A stretch of 64,000 nt of DNA from positions 112,219 through 176,218 of the forward strand of contig CAWIOX010000001.1 of the NCBI GenBank assembly GCA_963837775.1, in the 5' to 3' direction. The position numbers and the translations under genes were made by a program. The notes under the pieces were generated by a model that was given only the letters and a program-made list of their open reading frames with translations, was not told the DNA's origin and did not search any database. Positions 36,016 to 46,980 of this stretch are shown here, in pieces (positions within the stretch are counted from its first letter, which is position 1; the number at the start of each line of letters is the position of its first letter). This DNA comes from CAWIOX01 sp963837775 (GTDB taxonomy: Bacteria > Pseudomonadota > Gammaproteobacteria > Burkholderiales > Burkholderiaceae_D).

Positions 36016-37577
36016 ATGCTAGACAGCAATCTCAAGACCCAGTTGAAAGCTTATCTGGAAAAGATCACGCAGCCGATCGAGCTGGTCGCTTCGCTCGATG
36101 CGAGTGAGAAATCGCGTGAATTGCAATCGCTGCTGCAGGAAATCAGCACCCTGTCAGACAAAATCACGCTGATCGAACGCTTCGACGACGCCGAGCGCAA
36201 GCCCTCGTTTTCGATCAACCGCCCCGCCGGCGGCGTCGGCATCCGCTTCGCCGGGATTCCGATGGGACATGAATTCACTTCGCTGGTACTGGCGCTGCTG
36301 CAGACCGGCGGCCATCCGCCCAAAGTGGATGCCGATACCATCGAACAAATTGCCGCGCTCGAAGGCGATTACCTGTTCGAGACTTATATTTCGCTGACCT
36401 GCCAGAACTGCCCGGAAGTGGTGCAGTCGCTGAACCTGATGGCGGTGCTGAACCCGCAATGTGCGTTCCGTGGTCATCGACGGCGCGCTGTTCCAGGACG
36501 AAATCGCGCAGCGCGAGATCATGGCGGTGCCGACCATCTACCTGAACGGCCAGGTATTCGGCCAGGGCCGCCTCGGCGTGGAAGAAATCCTGGCCAAACT
36601 CGACACCAATTCGGCCAGCCGCGAAGCGGAAAAAATCAATGCCAGGGCGCCGTACGACATGCTGATCGTCGGCGGCGGCCCGGCCGGCGCCGCCGCCGCC
36701 GTGTATGCGGCGCGCAAGGGCATCCGCACCGGCGTGGTGGCCGAGCGCTTCGGCGGCCAGGTGCTGGACACGATGGCGATCGAGAATTACATCTCGGTGC
36801 CGGAAACCGAAGGGCCGCGCTTTGCCGCCGACCTGGAGCGCCACGTGCGCAGCTACGATGTCGACATCATCAACCTGCAACGCGCGGAAAAACTGGTGCC
36901 GGGCGATCTGATCGAAATCAGGCTGGCCAGCGGCGCAGCTGCTGAAAGCCAGATCGGTGGTGCTGGCCACCGGCGCGCGCTGGCGCAAGGTCAACGTGCC
37001 CGGCGAGCAGGAATACCTGAACCGCGGCGTCGCCTATTGCCCGCACTGCGACGGCCCGCTGTTCAAGGGCAAGCGGGTGGCGGTGATCGGCGGCGGCAAC
37101 TCCGGCGTCGAGGCGGCGATCGACCTGGCCGGACTGGTCAGCCACGTGACGCTGCTGGAATTTGCCGCCGAACTGCGGGCCGATGCGGTGCTGCAGCGCA
37201 AGCTGCACAGCCTGCCCAACGTGACCGTGATCACCAGCGCGCAGACCACCGAAGTGCACGGCGACGGCCACAAGGTCAACGCGATCAGCTACAAGGATCT
37301 GCGCTCGGGCGAACTGAAACAGGTCGAACTGGAAGGCATCTTCGTGCAAATCGGCCTGGTGCCCAACACCGAGTGGCTGAAGGGAACGGTGGCGTTGACG
37401 CGCCACGGCGAGATCGAGGTCGATGTGCGCGGCCAGACTTCGGTGCCCGGCGTATTCGCCGCCGGCGATGTCACCACCGTGCCGTTCAAGCAGATCGTGA
37501 TTGCGGCCGGCGAAGGCTCCAAGGCCGCGCTCGGCGCGTTCGATCACCTGATCCGCTCGTCGGCGCCCGCCGCCTGA
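36016..37577 (+). CDS. ahpF: Alkyl hydroperoxide reductase subunit F, two frameshifts
   Basis: After correction 519 aa, against 521 in E. coli. The N-terminal thioredoxin-fold domain has the active CQNC motif (ISLTCQNCPEVVQSL). The thioredoxin-reductase part has FAD motif DMLIVGGGPAGAAAAVYAA, NAD motif VAVIGGGNSGVEAAIDLAG and active site YCPHCDGPLFKG. Frames break near 36460 (one T removed from CAATGTGCG gives NPQVRSVVIDG) and near 36950 (ATCGGTGGTG; one G removed gives VVLATGARW). The length is 3n+2, consistent with two insertions. It uses NADH to recycle AhpC. Confidence 0.92.
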
Positions 37578-37605
37578 TATTTTTCCTCGGTTGCGCGGCA
37601 AGATG

Positions 37606-37639
37606 ACAGCAGTACCGGCCTTTGTGCCGGTACTGCTGT
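37606..37639 (+). terminator. Rho-independent terminator after ahpF
   Basis: ACAGCAGTACCGGC (37606-37619) pairs perfectly with GCCGGTACTGCTGT (37626-37639), 14 bp with a 6-nt loop, followed by TATGCTTTA. The downstream puuD therefore needs its own promoter. Confidence 0.88.
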
Positions 37640-37681
37640 TATGCTTTATGGACTGCTCGCTTGCTCAATCACGGGGAATGC

Positions 37682-38882
37682 ATGGAAGCCTTATTGCTCG
37701 CATACGGGGTCGAATGGCTCAATCTGATCGTGCGCTGGCTGCACCTGATTACCGGCATCGCCTGGATCGGCGCCTCGTTCTACTTCGTCTGGCTCGATAA
37801 CACGATACGCCCGCCGCAACCGGGTTCGGAGCTGGCCGCCAAGGGCGTCGCCGGCGAGCTGTGGGCGGTGCATGGCGGCGGCTTCTACAACCCGCAAAAA
37901 TACCTGGTCGCGCCGCAGCAATTGCCGCCCGAGCTGCACTGGTTCAAGTGGGAAGCGTATGCGACCTGGCTGTCGGGTTTCGCGCTGCTGCTCATCGTGT
38001 ACTACGTCAATGCGGCGGCGATGATGATCGACCGCTCGGTGGCCGATCTGGCAAGCTGGCAGGCGATCGGGATCGGCCTCGGCACGCTGGTGGTTGGCTG
38101 GACCGTATACGACCTGTTGTGCCGCTCCCGGCTGGGCCAACGCGACGGCTGGTTCGGCCTCGTGATGTTCGTCTTCATCGTCGCGGTCGGGTATCTGCTG
38201 TCGAGAATGGCTCAGCGGCCGCGCCGCCTACATCCATGTCGGCGCGATGATCGGCACCATGATGGTGGGCAATGTGCTGATGCTGATCATCCCCGGCCAG
38301 CGCAAGATGGTCGATGCGATGCTGGCCGGCAGGACGCCGGATGCGATCCACGGCCAGAAGGCCAAGCAGCGCAGCGTGCACAACAATTATTTCACGCTGC
38401 CGGTGCTGTTCATCATGATCAGCAACCATTACGCGATGACCTACAACCATGCGTACAACTGGCTGGTGCTGGCGGCAATCATGGCGGCCGGCGTGCTGAT
38501 CCGGCATTTCTTCAACCTGCGTCACAAGGGGCGCGTCGAGTGGCGCTATCCGGCGGCCGGCGTCGCGCTGCTGCTGGCGGTCGCGGTGGCGATTGCGCCG
38601 CAGCCGCCGGCAGCAGCTGCTGCCAGCGCCGATTTCGCCCGCGTGCAGGCGATCGTCGGCCAGCGTTGCGCCGGCTGCCATGCGGCGCAACCGCGCCAGC
38701 CCGGCTTCGCCGCCGCGCCGGCCGGCGTGCTGCTCGATACGCCGCAATCGATCCGGCAGAACGCTGCGCGCATCTACCAGCAGGCGGTGCAACTGAAGGC
38801 GATGCCGCTGGGGAACATGACCGCCATCACCGACGAGGAGCGCGCCGCGCTTGGCAGCTGGTTCGTTAGCGGCGCACAATAG
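37682..38882 (+). CDS. puuD: Membrane-bound cytochrome-c-fused urate oxidase PuuD, frameshifted
   Basis: After correction 399 aa. An N-terminal multi-pass DUF989 domain (EWLNLIVRWLHLITGIAWIGASFYFVWLDN; GGGFYNPQKYLVAP; LHWFKWEAYATWLSGF) is fused to a C-terminal cytochrome c domain with heme motif CAGCH (near 38665). The enzyme oxidises urate to 5-hydroxyisourate and passes electrons to the respiratory chain, the first step before UraH. The frame breaks near 38205 (LLSRM to SGRAAYIHVGAMIGT); the length is 3n+1. The start at 37682 is family-typical. Confidence 0.92.
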
Positions 38883-38912
38883 GCCATCCATCAACATCAT
38901 CCGGATCCCGCC

Positions 38913-40154
38913 ATGACCGACACCGCCCTGCATAGCCAGCTTGCCGCCTGGATCGACGCCCATTTCGACGAGGAGGTGGCGTTCCTGCAAGACATGATCC
39001 GGATTCCGACCGACACCCCGCCCGGCAACAATGCGCCGCATGCGGAGATGGTGGCCGACAAGGTCGCCGCGTTCGGCTGGCATGCGGAGCAGCATCCGGT
39101 GCCGGCGCAACTGGTCAGCGATCACGGCCTGAGCAGCCTCACCAATCTGATCATCCGGCGCCAGTATGCGCAGCCGGGGCCGACGCTGGCGCTGAACGCG
39201 CATGGCGACGTGGTGCCGCCGGGCGAAGGCTGGACAAAGCCGCCGTATGGCGGCGTGATCGAGAACGGCCGCATTTACGGCCGCGCGGCGGCGGTGTCCA
39301 AGTCCGATTTCGCCACCTTCGTGTTCGCCGCGCGGGCGCTCGAAGCGCTGAATGTCGCGCTGAAGGGCGCGCTGGAACTGCATTTCACCTACGACGAAGA
39401 ATTCGGCGGGCTGCTGGGGCCGGGCCGCTTGCTGGAGCAGAAACTGACCAAGCCGGACTACGTGATCGCGGCCGGATTCAGCTACCAGATCGTGACCGCG
39501 CACAATGCCTGCCTGCAGCTCGAAATCACCGTGCACGGCAAGGCCACCCACGGCGCGATGCCGGAAACCGGCCATGACGCGCTGCAGGCCGCGAGCGCGA
39601 TCCTGCAGGCGATCTATGCGCAGCTGCCGGCGTTGCAGAGCATTAGTTCCGCGATCCCCGGCATCACCCATCCGACCATGCTGGTGGGCCGGATCGAGGG
39701 CGGCACCAACACCAATGTGGTGCCCGGCAAGGTGGTGCTGAAAATGGACCGGCGCATGATTCCGGAAGAAGATCCGGCGCAGGTCGAGGCCGGATTGCGC
39801 GCGCTGATCGAAGCCGCGGTGGCCGGCCTGCCCGGGATCCGGGTCGAGATCCGGCGCCTGCTGCTGTCGCAGGCGCTGCGCCCCTTGCCGGGACATGAAA
39901 AGCTGGTGGCCAGCCTGCGCCAGAACGCCAGAGAGGTGATCGGCGAGGAGTTGCCGGCAGTCGGCGTGCCGCTGTATTCCGATGCGCGGCTGTACGGCGA
40001 GCACGGGATTCCGACCGTGCTGTACGGCGCCGGGCCGCGCACGGTGCCGGAAGCCAACGCCAAGCAAGCCGATGAAAACCTGCTGCTGGAAGACCTGCGG
40101 CGCGCCACCAAGGTGGTCGCGCTGACCTTGCTGGATTTTCTGGCGGCTCCTTGA
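38913..40154 (+). CDS. M20-family metallo-hydrolase (ArgE/DapE-like)
   Basis: A 413-aa zinc-type amidohydrolase. Metal-site residues are visible in LALNAHGDVVPPGEGW (His/Asp), YDEEFGG (catalytic Glu pair) and HGIPTVLYGAGP (His). The usual bridging Asp of GRGxxDMKG is replaced: the segment reads GRAAAVSKSDFATFVFA, a known-looking subfamily variant. A dimerisation domain lies in the middle (VHGKATHGAMPETGHDAL). It is 30 bp after puuD and probably co-transcribed, so its substrate may be a ureido or N-carbamoyl compound from purine breakdown; this is inference. Confidence 0.82.
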   Translation: MTDTALHSQLAAWIDAHFDEEVAFLQDMIRIPTDTPPGNNAPHAEMVADKVAAFGWHAEQHPVPAQLVSDHGLSSLTNLIIRRQYAQPGPTLALNAHGDVVPPGEGWTKPPYGGVIENGRIYGRAAAVSKSDFATFVFAARALEALNVALKGALELHFTYDEEFGGLLGPGRLLEQKLTKPDYVIAAGFSYQIVTAHNACLQLEITVHGKATHGAMPETGHDALQAASAILQAIYAQLPALQSISSAIPGITHPTMLVGRIEGGTNTNVVPGKVVLKMDRRMIPEEDPAQVEAGLRALIEAAVAGLPGIRVEIRRLLLSQALRPLPGHEKLVASLRQNAREVIGEELPAVGVPLYSDARLYGEHGIPTVLYGAGPRTVPEANAKQADENLLLEDLRRATKVVALTLLDFLAAP

Positions 40155-40156
40155 CT

Positions 40157-40234
40157 GTTTTTATACTGGGGTGGGTATTTTTAATAACCCAATGAAACCG
40201 TGCGGCAAGCGCCATGTTTTTGATGATACTCCCG
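40157..40234 (-). repeat. Dispersed ~76-bp intergenic repeat, copy G
   Basis: Minus strand: GGGAGTATCATCAAAAACAT, GGCGCTTGCCGCACGG, TTTCATTGGGTTATTAAAAA, then ACCCCAGTATAAAAA. It starts 3 bp after the M20 gene stop. Confidence 0.85.
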
Positions 40235-40319
40235 TCATTATGGTTTTTGACGGGGGCGTAACCATGTGGCGCGACTGCTTTAAAATAGCGTTTCCGCGTC
40301 CACCCCGAAAAGCGCTCCC

Positions 40320-41255
40320 GTGAAATCCCCGTTACCGATCCGCGACGGCGTCGCCCCCAGTTATCTGTGGCTGCAGAAGGGCGTGTGGCCGCACATGCTG
40401 GCGTTCCTGACCGAACGCTTTCCGGACGTCGCGCCCGCCACCTGGCTGGCGCGCATGGCGCGCGGCGAGGTGGTCGATGACGCCGGCGTGCGCCTGCAGC
40501 CCGACAGCCCGTACCGCTGGGGCATCTGCATCTTCTATTACCGCGAGCTGGAAGGCGAGACGCCGATCCCGTTCGAGGAGCGCGTGCTGTATCGGGATGC
40601 GCATATTCTGGTGGCCGACAAGCCGCACTTCCTGCCGGTGACGCCGGGCGGGCGCTTCCTGCATGAAACCCTGCTGGTGCGCCTGAAGAAGAAGCTGCAA
40701 CTGCCGGACCTGACGCCGATCCACCGGCTCGACCGCGAAACCGCCGGCGTCATCATCTTTTCGCACAATGCGGCCAGCCGCGGCGCCTACCAGTCGCTGT
40801 TTCAACAGCGCGCGGTGCACAAGGTGTACGAGGCGCTGGCGCCGACCCTGCACGGGCGCAGCTTGCCGTTGGTCTACCGCAGCCGGATGGTCGATGGCGA
40901 GCAGTTCTTCCGCATGCAGGAAGTGGCGGGCGAACCCAATTCCGAGACCCGGATCGATCTGATCGAGCAGCGCGGCGCGCTCAGCCTGTATCAATTGCAG
41001 CCGGTCACCGGCCGCAAGCACCAGTTGCGCGTCCATCTGGCCGCGCTCGGGATCCCGATCGTCAACGATGCGTTTTATCCGGAAGCGCTGCCGTGCAAGG
41101 CCGACGACATGTCGCAGCCGCTGCAGCTGCTGGCGCGTGCGATTGCCTTCATTGATCCGATCAGCGGGCAGGCGCGCTACTTTGCCAGCGAGCGCACGCT
41201 GCTGGAAGCGCCGCCACAAGGCGCAGGTCCGGCAAGTGTTGCCGTGAGAACATAA
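40320..41255 (+). CDS. RluA-family RNA pseudouridine synthase
   Basis: A 311-aa protein with the catalytic motif HRLDRETAGVIIFS (Asp nucleophile), ILVADKPHFLPVTPGG and QPVTGRKHQLRVHLAALGIPIVNDAFYP. It isomerises uridine in rRNA or tRNA; the target site cannot be told from the sequence. It starts with GTG (MKSPLPIRDGVAPS). The N-terminal region lacks a clear S4 domain. Confidence 0.9.
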   Translation: MKSPLPIRDGVAPSYLWLQKGVWPHMLAFLTERFPDVAPATWLARMARGEVVDDAGVRLQPDSPYRWGICIFYYRELEGETPIPFEERVLYRDAHILVADKPHFLPVTPGGRFLHETLLVRLKKKLQLPDLTPIHRLDRETAGVIIFSHNAASRGAYQSLFQQRAVHKVYEALAPTLHGRSLPLVYRSRMVDGEQFFRMQEVAGEPNSETRIDLIEQRGALSLYQLQPVTGRKHQLRVHLAALGIPIVNDAFYPEALPCKADDMSQPLQLLARAIAFIDPISGQARYFASERTLLEAPPQGAGPASVAVRT

Positions 41256-41424
41256 GAGGGCGCATAATCGTCAAAACATTGTCTGATTGAGGAAGGCGGT
41301 TTTTCCAGTTTTTCAGCGTGCATAGTGGGACTATTGATCAGTAAGCAGTGACGCAGGGATGGTTCAGGCAGTTTTGCCGCCGTTTCTTGTTCGGCGCCTT
41401 ACTCCGACCGGCTTCTTGACTGGC

Positions 41425-44400
41425 ATGACCAAAATATTTCCGATGACTCATTTGCCATCCCGCCTGCAACTACTGCCCGACCGACTCACTCCCGCCGTGA
41501 TCGCTGTTCTGTATGCGCTCTTTGCCGGCTTGTGGATCATCGCTTCAGGTGCGCTGCTGACGTTCGCGGTGGCCGATCCTGCGCTGCAGGGACGCATCGA
41601 GATGGCCAAGGGCATGGTATTCGTGATCGTGACCAGCGGCTTGCTGTATCTGTTGCTCAAGGTGTGGCGCGAACCGGCTGGCATGTTGCCGGCGCTGCAG
41701 CAAGGCGACATCCAGGCTGCCTGAAACGCGGTGGCTGGTGGTCCTGTTCATGATCCTGGCGATGGTGGTGCCGCTGATCGGGGTGGCGGTCGTCAAGCTG
41801 CATGGCCCGCAGCTGGAGCAGAAAGCCTATGTCAATCTGGAGGTTCTGGCCCGGCTCAAGGTCGAACAGGTTGAAAACTGGCTGGCCGAGCGGCGCGGTG
41901 ACGGCATGGCGCTGGCTGCCAACACCGGCTTCGCGGCGCAGGTCGATCAGTTCATGCGTCAGGAGCGCGCTGCCGAACTGCCGCAGACCATCCTCGATCA
42001 GTTCGACAATTTGCGCCAGGCCTATGGTTACGACCGCGTCCTGTTGCTCGATACCAAGGGTCGCTTGCTGACCGCGTCGGGCCGGAACCCGGCCCTGCCT
42101 GCCGATCTCCGGCCCCTGCTGCAGCTGTCGCTGCGCAGCGCCGAGGTGCTGCGCAGCGACATTTACCGTGACGCGGCGGGCCAGATCCGCCTCGACTGGG
42201 TGGTGCCGATCACCGTTTCAGGGCCGCAAGGCAAACGTCCGGTGGCGGCGGTCCTGCTGAGCGTGCTGTCCGGGGATTTTCTGTTTCCGCTGATCCAGAC
42301 CTGGCCGATGGCCAGCCCCAGTGCCGAAACCGTGCTGGTACGGCGCGAAGGCACATCCGTCGTCTTCCTCAACACGCTGCGCCATCGCCAGGGCATGGTG
42401 CTGAACCGGACCTATTCTGCGGCTGATCCGGAGCTGCCGGCGGCCGTCGCATTGCGCGGGACCCGGCCCGGCACGATGCAAGGCAGGGATTACCGCGGCG
42501 TTGCGGTACTGGCCGCCTATCGTCCGGTGGCGGGCACCGATTGGCATCTGGTTGCCAAGATCGACCGCGAAGAGGTATTGGCACCGCTACGCACGCTGGT
42601 GCTGTGGGTCAGCCTGATCGCTTTTGTCGCCGTCATTGCGGTCAGCGTGGCGATCCTGTTGCGCTGGCGCGGGCAACGGCAGATGTATCGGCTGGCATTG
42701 CTGGCGCAGACCAGCAAGTCGGATCGTCTGTTGCGGCAGTTCTTCGACTTGCCCTTCGTCGGCATGGCGCTGCTGTCACCTGTAACCGGATGCGCAATAC
42801 AGATTAACGATTACCTGTGCACGCTGCTCGGCTATACGCGCGAAGAACTGATGCAGAAACACTGGACGGAACTGACCCATCCGCAGGATATCGCCGCCGA
42901 AACTGCTGAAACCGAGCGCATCCAATCCGGACAATCCGAAGGCTATGCGATCGACAAGTGCTTCGTGCGCAAGGACGGCACCATGGTATTTGCTGCGGTT
43001 GATGTGCGCTGCGTGCGTCAGGCCGATGGCAGCGTGGATTTCTTTGTCGCAACGGTACAGGACATCAGCGCACGCAAGGAAGCCGAAGCAAAAATCCAGC
43101 GCCTGACCCAGCTCTACGCCGCCTTGAGCCAATGCAACCAAGTCGATCGTGCGCTGCACCAGCGAGGCAGAACTGTTTCCAAGAATCTGCCGCGATGCAG
43201 TGCAGTTCGGCGGCATAAAAATGGCGTGGATCGGACTGCTCGATCAGGCCAGCGGACAGGTCAGGCCGGTCGCCGCAGACGGCGAGGGCACCGGCTATCT
43301 GGACGACATCCGGATTGCGGTGGCGGCCGATGGCGAGGGCGGACGCGGCCCGACCAGTATCGCGCTACGCGAGCAACAGCCGGTCTGGTGTCAGGATTTC
43401 CAGCATGATCCGGCCAATGCGCAGTGGCACGAGCGCGGCGCGCGTTTCGGCTGGGGCGCCTCGGCCGCGCTGCCGCTGTACCGAAACGGTGTCGTGGTCG
43501 GCAATTTCTCGCTGTACACCAGCGAGGTCCATCCCTTCGATGATGCCGCGCGTGAGTTGCTGACGGAAATGGCGACCGATATCAGCTTTGCGCTCGATAA
43601 CTTTGCCCGTGAATCGGCACGCCGGCAGGCAGAACAAGAGCTGCGCGCTAGCGAGGAGCGCTATCGCGCAGTGACGTATTCTGCCAGCGATGCCATTATC
43701 ACCGCCGATGACGCGGGCCATATTGTGGGCTGGAACCGGGGCGCCACAGCGATCTTCGGCTACACGCAGGCCGAGATTCTTGGTCAGCCGCTGACGCTGT
43801 TGATGCCGGAACGCTACCGGCACCGGCATCTGGCGGGCATGCAGCGGGCTCAGTCCGGCGGCGAGCCGAGCATCATAGGTAAAACTGTCGAGCTGGCAGG
43901 CTTGCGCAAAGATATGAGCGAGTTTCCGCTTGAGCTCCTGCTGGCAAGGTGCGAAGTTGTCGGCGGCTGGTTTATGACCGGCACCATTCGCGATATCAGC
44001 ATGCGCAAACAGCATGAAGCCCAGCTGCATCTGGCGGCCAAGGTATTCGAGCAAAGCGGCGAAGGCATCATGATTACCGATAGCCGGCAGCAGCATCGTG
44101 ATGGTCAACCATGCGTTTACCGAGATCACCGGCTACAGCGAGGCCGATGCGCTGGGCCAAAATCCGCGCATGCTGTCCTCGGGCCGCCAGGATCAGGCGT
44201 TCTATCGGGCCATGTGGGAGACCATCAATGACCAGGGCCACTGGCAGGGCGAGGTGTGGAACCGGCGCCAGGACGGCAGCATCTTTCCGGAGTGGCTGTC
44301 GATCAGCCAGGTACGCGATGCCGGCGGCACGCTGAGCCACTATATCGGCATCTTCAGCGACATCACCCAGCACAAGGCAGCGCAGGAGCATATCCAGCGG

Positions 44401-45697
44401 CTCGCGCATTTCGATTCGCTCACCGGGCTGCCGAACCGCAGCCTGCTCAAGGACCGCATCAGCCACGCGCTCAGCAGCGCGCAACGCAGCCATGAGCCGC
44501 TGGCGCTGATTTTCCTCGATCTCGATCACTTCAAGAACGTCAACGACTCGCTGGGCCACCGCATCGGCGACGAACTGCTGATCGCGCTGGCCAGACGCCT
44601 GAACCTGGTGGTGCGCGAACAGGACACGGTATCGCGTCTGGGCGGCGATGAATTCATCCTGGTGCTGCCCAATACCGATGCCGGCGGCGCCGCCCATGTC
44701 GCGGAAAAATTGCTCGAATCGGCGCAGCAGCCTTACCACATCGAGCAATATGAGCTGACCATCACGCCCTCGATCGGGATTGCGATGTATCCCGGCGACG
44801 GCGACGATTTCGACACGCTGTCGAAGCGGGCCGACGCCGCGATGTACCGCGCCAAACAGAGCGGGCGCAACAGTTACTGCTTTTTCACTGCCGAAATGCA
44901 GGCCCGCACCGTGCATACGCTGCAACTGGAAAATGCGCTGCGCCGTGCGCTCGAGCGCAATCAGCTGGAACTGCACTACCAGCCCCAGGTCTGCCTCAAG
45001 GATGGCCGCATCATCGGCGCCGAAGCGCTGCTGCGCTGGCAGCATCCCGAACTCGGCATGGTGTCGCCGGCCGACTTCATCCCGATTGCCGAAGAGAGCG
45101 GCCAGATCCTGCAGATCGGCGAATGGGTGTTGCGCCAGGCGGTACGCCAGTGCAAGCACTGGCTCGCCAGCGGCCTGGGACCGATGACGATCGCGGTCAA
45201 CCTGTCGGCGGTGCAGTTCCGTCATCCGCGCCTGCCGGAACTGGTGATGCAGATCCTCGACGAAGTGCAGCTGGCGCCGCAATACCTGGAACTGGAGCTG
45301 ACCGAAGGGGTGGCGATGGACAATCCGCTGGCGGCGATTGCGGTCATGGACAAGCTGCACGCAACGCGGCATCCGCATGTCGATCGACGATTTCGGCACC
45401 GGCTACAGCTCGCTGAGCTACCTGAAACGCTTCAAGATCTACAAGCTCAAGATCGACCAGTCCTTCGTGCGCGACATCACCGAAGACCCGGAAGACAAGG
45501 CGATCGTCGGCGCCATCATCAACATGGCGGACAGCCTGGGCATGCAAACCATCGCCGAGGGCGTGGAAACCGAAGCCCAGCTGGCATTCCTGCGCGAACA
45601 GGGCTGTCACGAAGTGCAGGGCTATTATTTCAGCCGGCCCTTGCCGGCCGCGCAGTTCGAGACCTTCGTGCGCGCTAAAAACCGGGATGCCGCATAG
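41425..45697 (+). CDS. Membrane PAS-GAF-PAS-PAS-GGDEF-EAL protein, four frameshifts
   Basis: About 1420 aa after correction. Two TMs near the N-terminus flank a short loop, followed by a third TM, a dCache-like periplasmic domain (41800-42570), a TM near 42630, PAS (42700-43060), GAF (43150-43620), two PAS domains (43640-44380), GGDEF (RLGGDEFILVLP near 44640) and EAL (AEALLRW; ELTEG; DDFGTGYSS; QGYYFSRPL). Both catalytic motifs look intact, so it may make or break cyclic-di-GMP. Frames break near 41714, 43143, 44092 and 45363; each is repaired by removing one base (for example CAAGTCGATCG near 43143). The total length is 3n+1, consistent with four insertions. Start at 41425 is tentative. Confidence 0.85.
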
Positions 45698-45724
45698 CGG
45701 CGCGCGCCATGCGCGTTCCCGAGC

Positions 45725-45801
45725 AAAAAATATACACCACCCTGTATTTTTAATGTGCCGCTGAAACAGTGCGGCAACCTGACGGTTTTGGCATATACCC
45801 C
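45725..45801 (-). repeat. Dispersed ~76-bp intergenic repeat, copy F
   Basis: Minus strand: GGGGTATATGCCAAAACCGT, GGTTGCCGCACTGTTTCAG, ATTAAAAATACAGGGTGGTG and TATATTTTTTGC. It follows the GGDEF-EAL gene stop by 27 bp. Confidence 0.85.
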
Positions 45802-45978
45802 AGATATTTTTAAAATCAAGCAAGAGCTGCAGATTGCTGGCCGGCCTTATTCGTGCCGACTGAAGCGCCGCGGAGCGGGCCGCTCCCGGGAAATTGGCCG
45901 GTCTGCACCTTGAATCGATAAATCGAATAAGATCACATCAGCTTCATGCCATCGATACATAAAAAAACGGAGACAACG

Positions 45979-46824
45979 ATGCCTGACAATGATGAAGTGG
46001 ACGCGGCCGCCAGCCGCGAGCTGTTGCCGGAAAATGATGAGCCGGCCGGCAGCGACCAGACCCCGCCATCGCCTTTCCCGCCGATCCGCACGATACCGAT
46101 GCTGCGGCCCTTGCACTGGATCGCACTCGGCTGGCGCGACCTGCGTGCAACTGGCGGGCGCAGCCTGTTCTACGGGCTGTTTTTCGCCGCCATGGGCCTG
46201 CTGCTGAGCGTGGTGCTGGCGCATGCACCGGCTTACCTGTCGGCGCTGACCTGCGGCTTTCTGCTGCTCGGCCCGTTCCTCGCACTGGGCCTGTATGACA
46301 TGAGCCGCCGGCTCGAGCAGCAGCAATCCGGCCTGCTGCCGACCTTGCTCTCGCTACAGGGGCGCTGGAGCAATATCGGCGTGCTGGCGCTGGTGCTGGC
46401 GGTGGTGATGATGGTCTGGGCGCGCGCCTCGCTGATCGTGTTCGCGCTGTTCTACAACCGCGGCATGCCGTCGATCGAGGGTTTTCTGCTGCAACTGCTG
46501 TCGATCGACAACCTGCGTTTCATCGCCGCCTATATCGTCGTCGGCGGCCTGTTCGCGGGCCTGGTGTTTGCCGTCAGCTGGGTCTCGATCCCGCTGATGC
46601 TGGACCGCGATACCGATGCGGTCACCGCCATCATCATCAGTATCGGCGCGTTGCTGAAGAATATTCCGGCGGCGCTGGTATGGGGCCTGCTCATCATCGT
46701 CTGCACCGTGATCGGCTTTGCGACCTGGTATCTCGGCCTGATCGTGACGATGCCGCTGATCGGCCATGCGACCTGGCATGCGTATCGGGATGTCGTAGGG
46801 ATAGCTGGAGAAAAGGCAACATGA
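45979..46824 (+). CDS. DUF2189 inner-membrane protein
   Basis: A 281-aa protein with a cytoplasmic N-terminus (MPDNDEVDAAASRELLPEN) and about six TM segments; WIALGWRDLRATGGRSLFYGLFFAAMG starts the DUF2189 region. The family has no established function. The start at 45979 is chosen over 45946 because of the CGGAGACAACG site just upstream. It stands alone between signalling genes. Confidence 0.85.
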   Translation: MPDNDEVDAAASRELLPENDEPAGSDQTPPSPFPPIRTIPMLRPLHWIALGWRDLRATGGRSLFYGLFFAAMGLLLSVVLAHAPAYLSALTCGFLLLGPFLALGLYDMSRRLEQQQSGLLPTLLSLQGRWSNIGVLALVLAVVMMVWARASLIVFALFYNRGMPSIEGFLLQLLSIDNLRFIAAYIVVGGLFAGLVFAVSWVSIPLMLDRDTDAVTAIIISIGALLKNIPAALVWGLLIIVCTVIGFATWYLGLIVTMPLIGHATWHAYRDVVGIAGEKAT

Positions 46825-46980
46825 TGTTGATTTGACGCAAACTTATCGCATTAAAATCTATGTGTTTGGCGGGTTTGCCGGCTGTATCGGCACTTTGTAA
46901 CAAATTGTAGATGGTTCATGCTACTCTCAGTAGCCAGCCCATCAACTTGTAAGCCAATTGAATGGCTATGACTGAACAGC

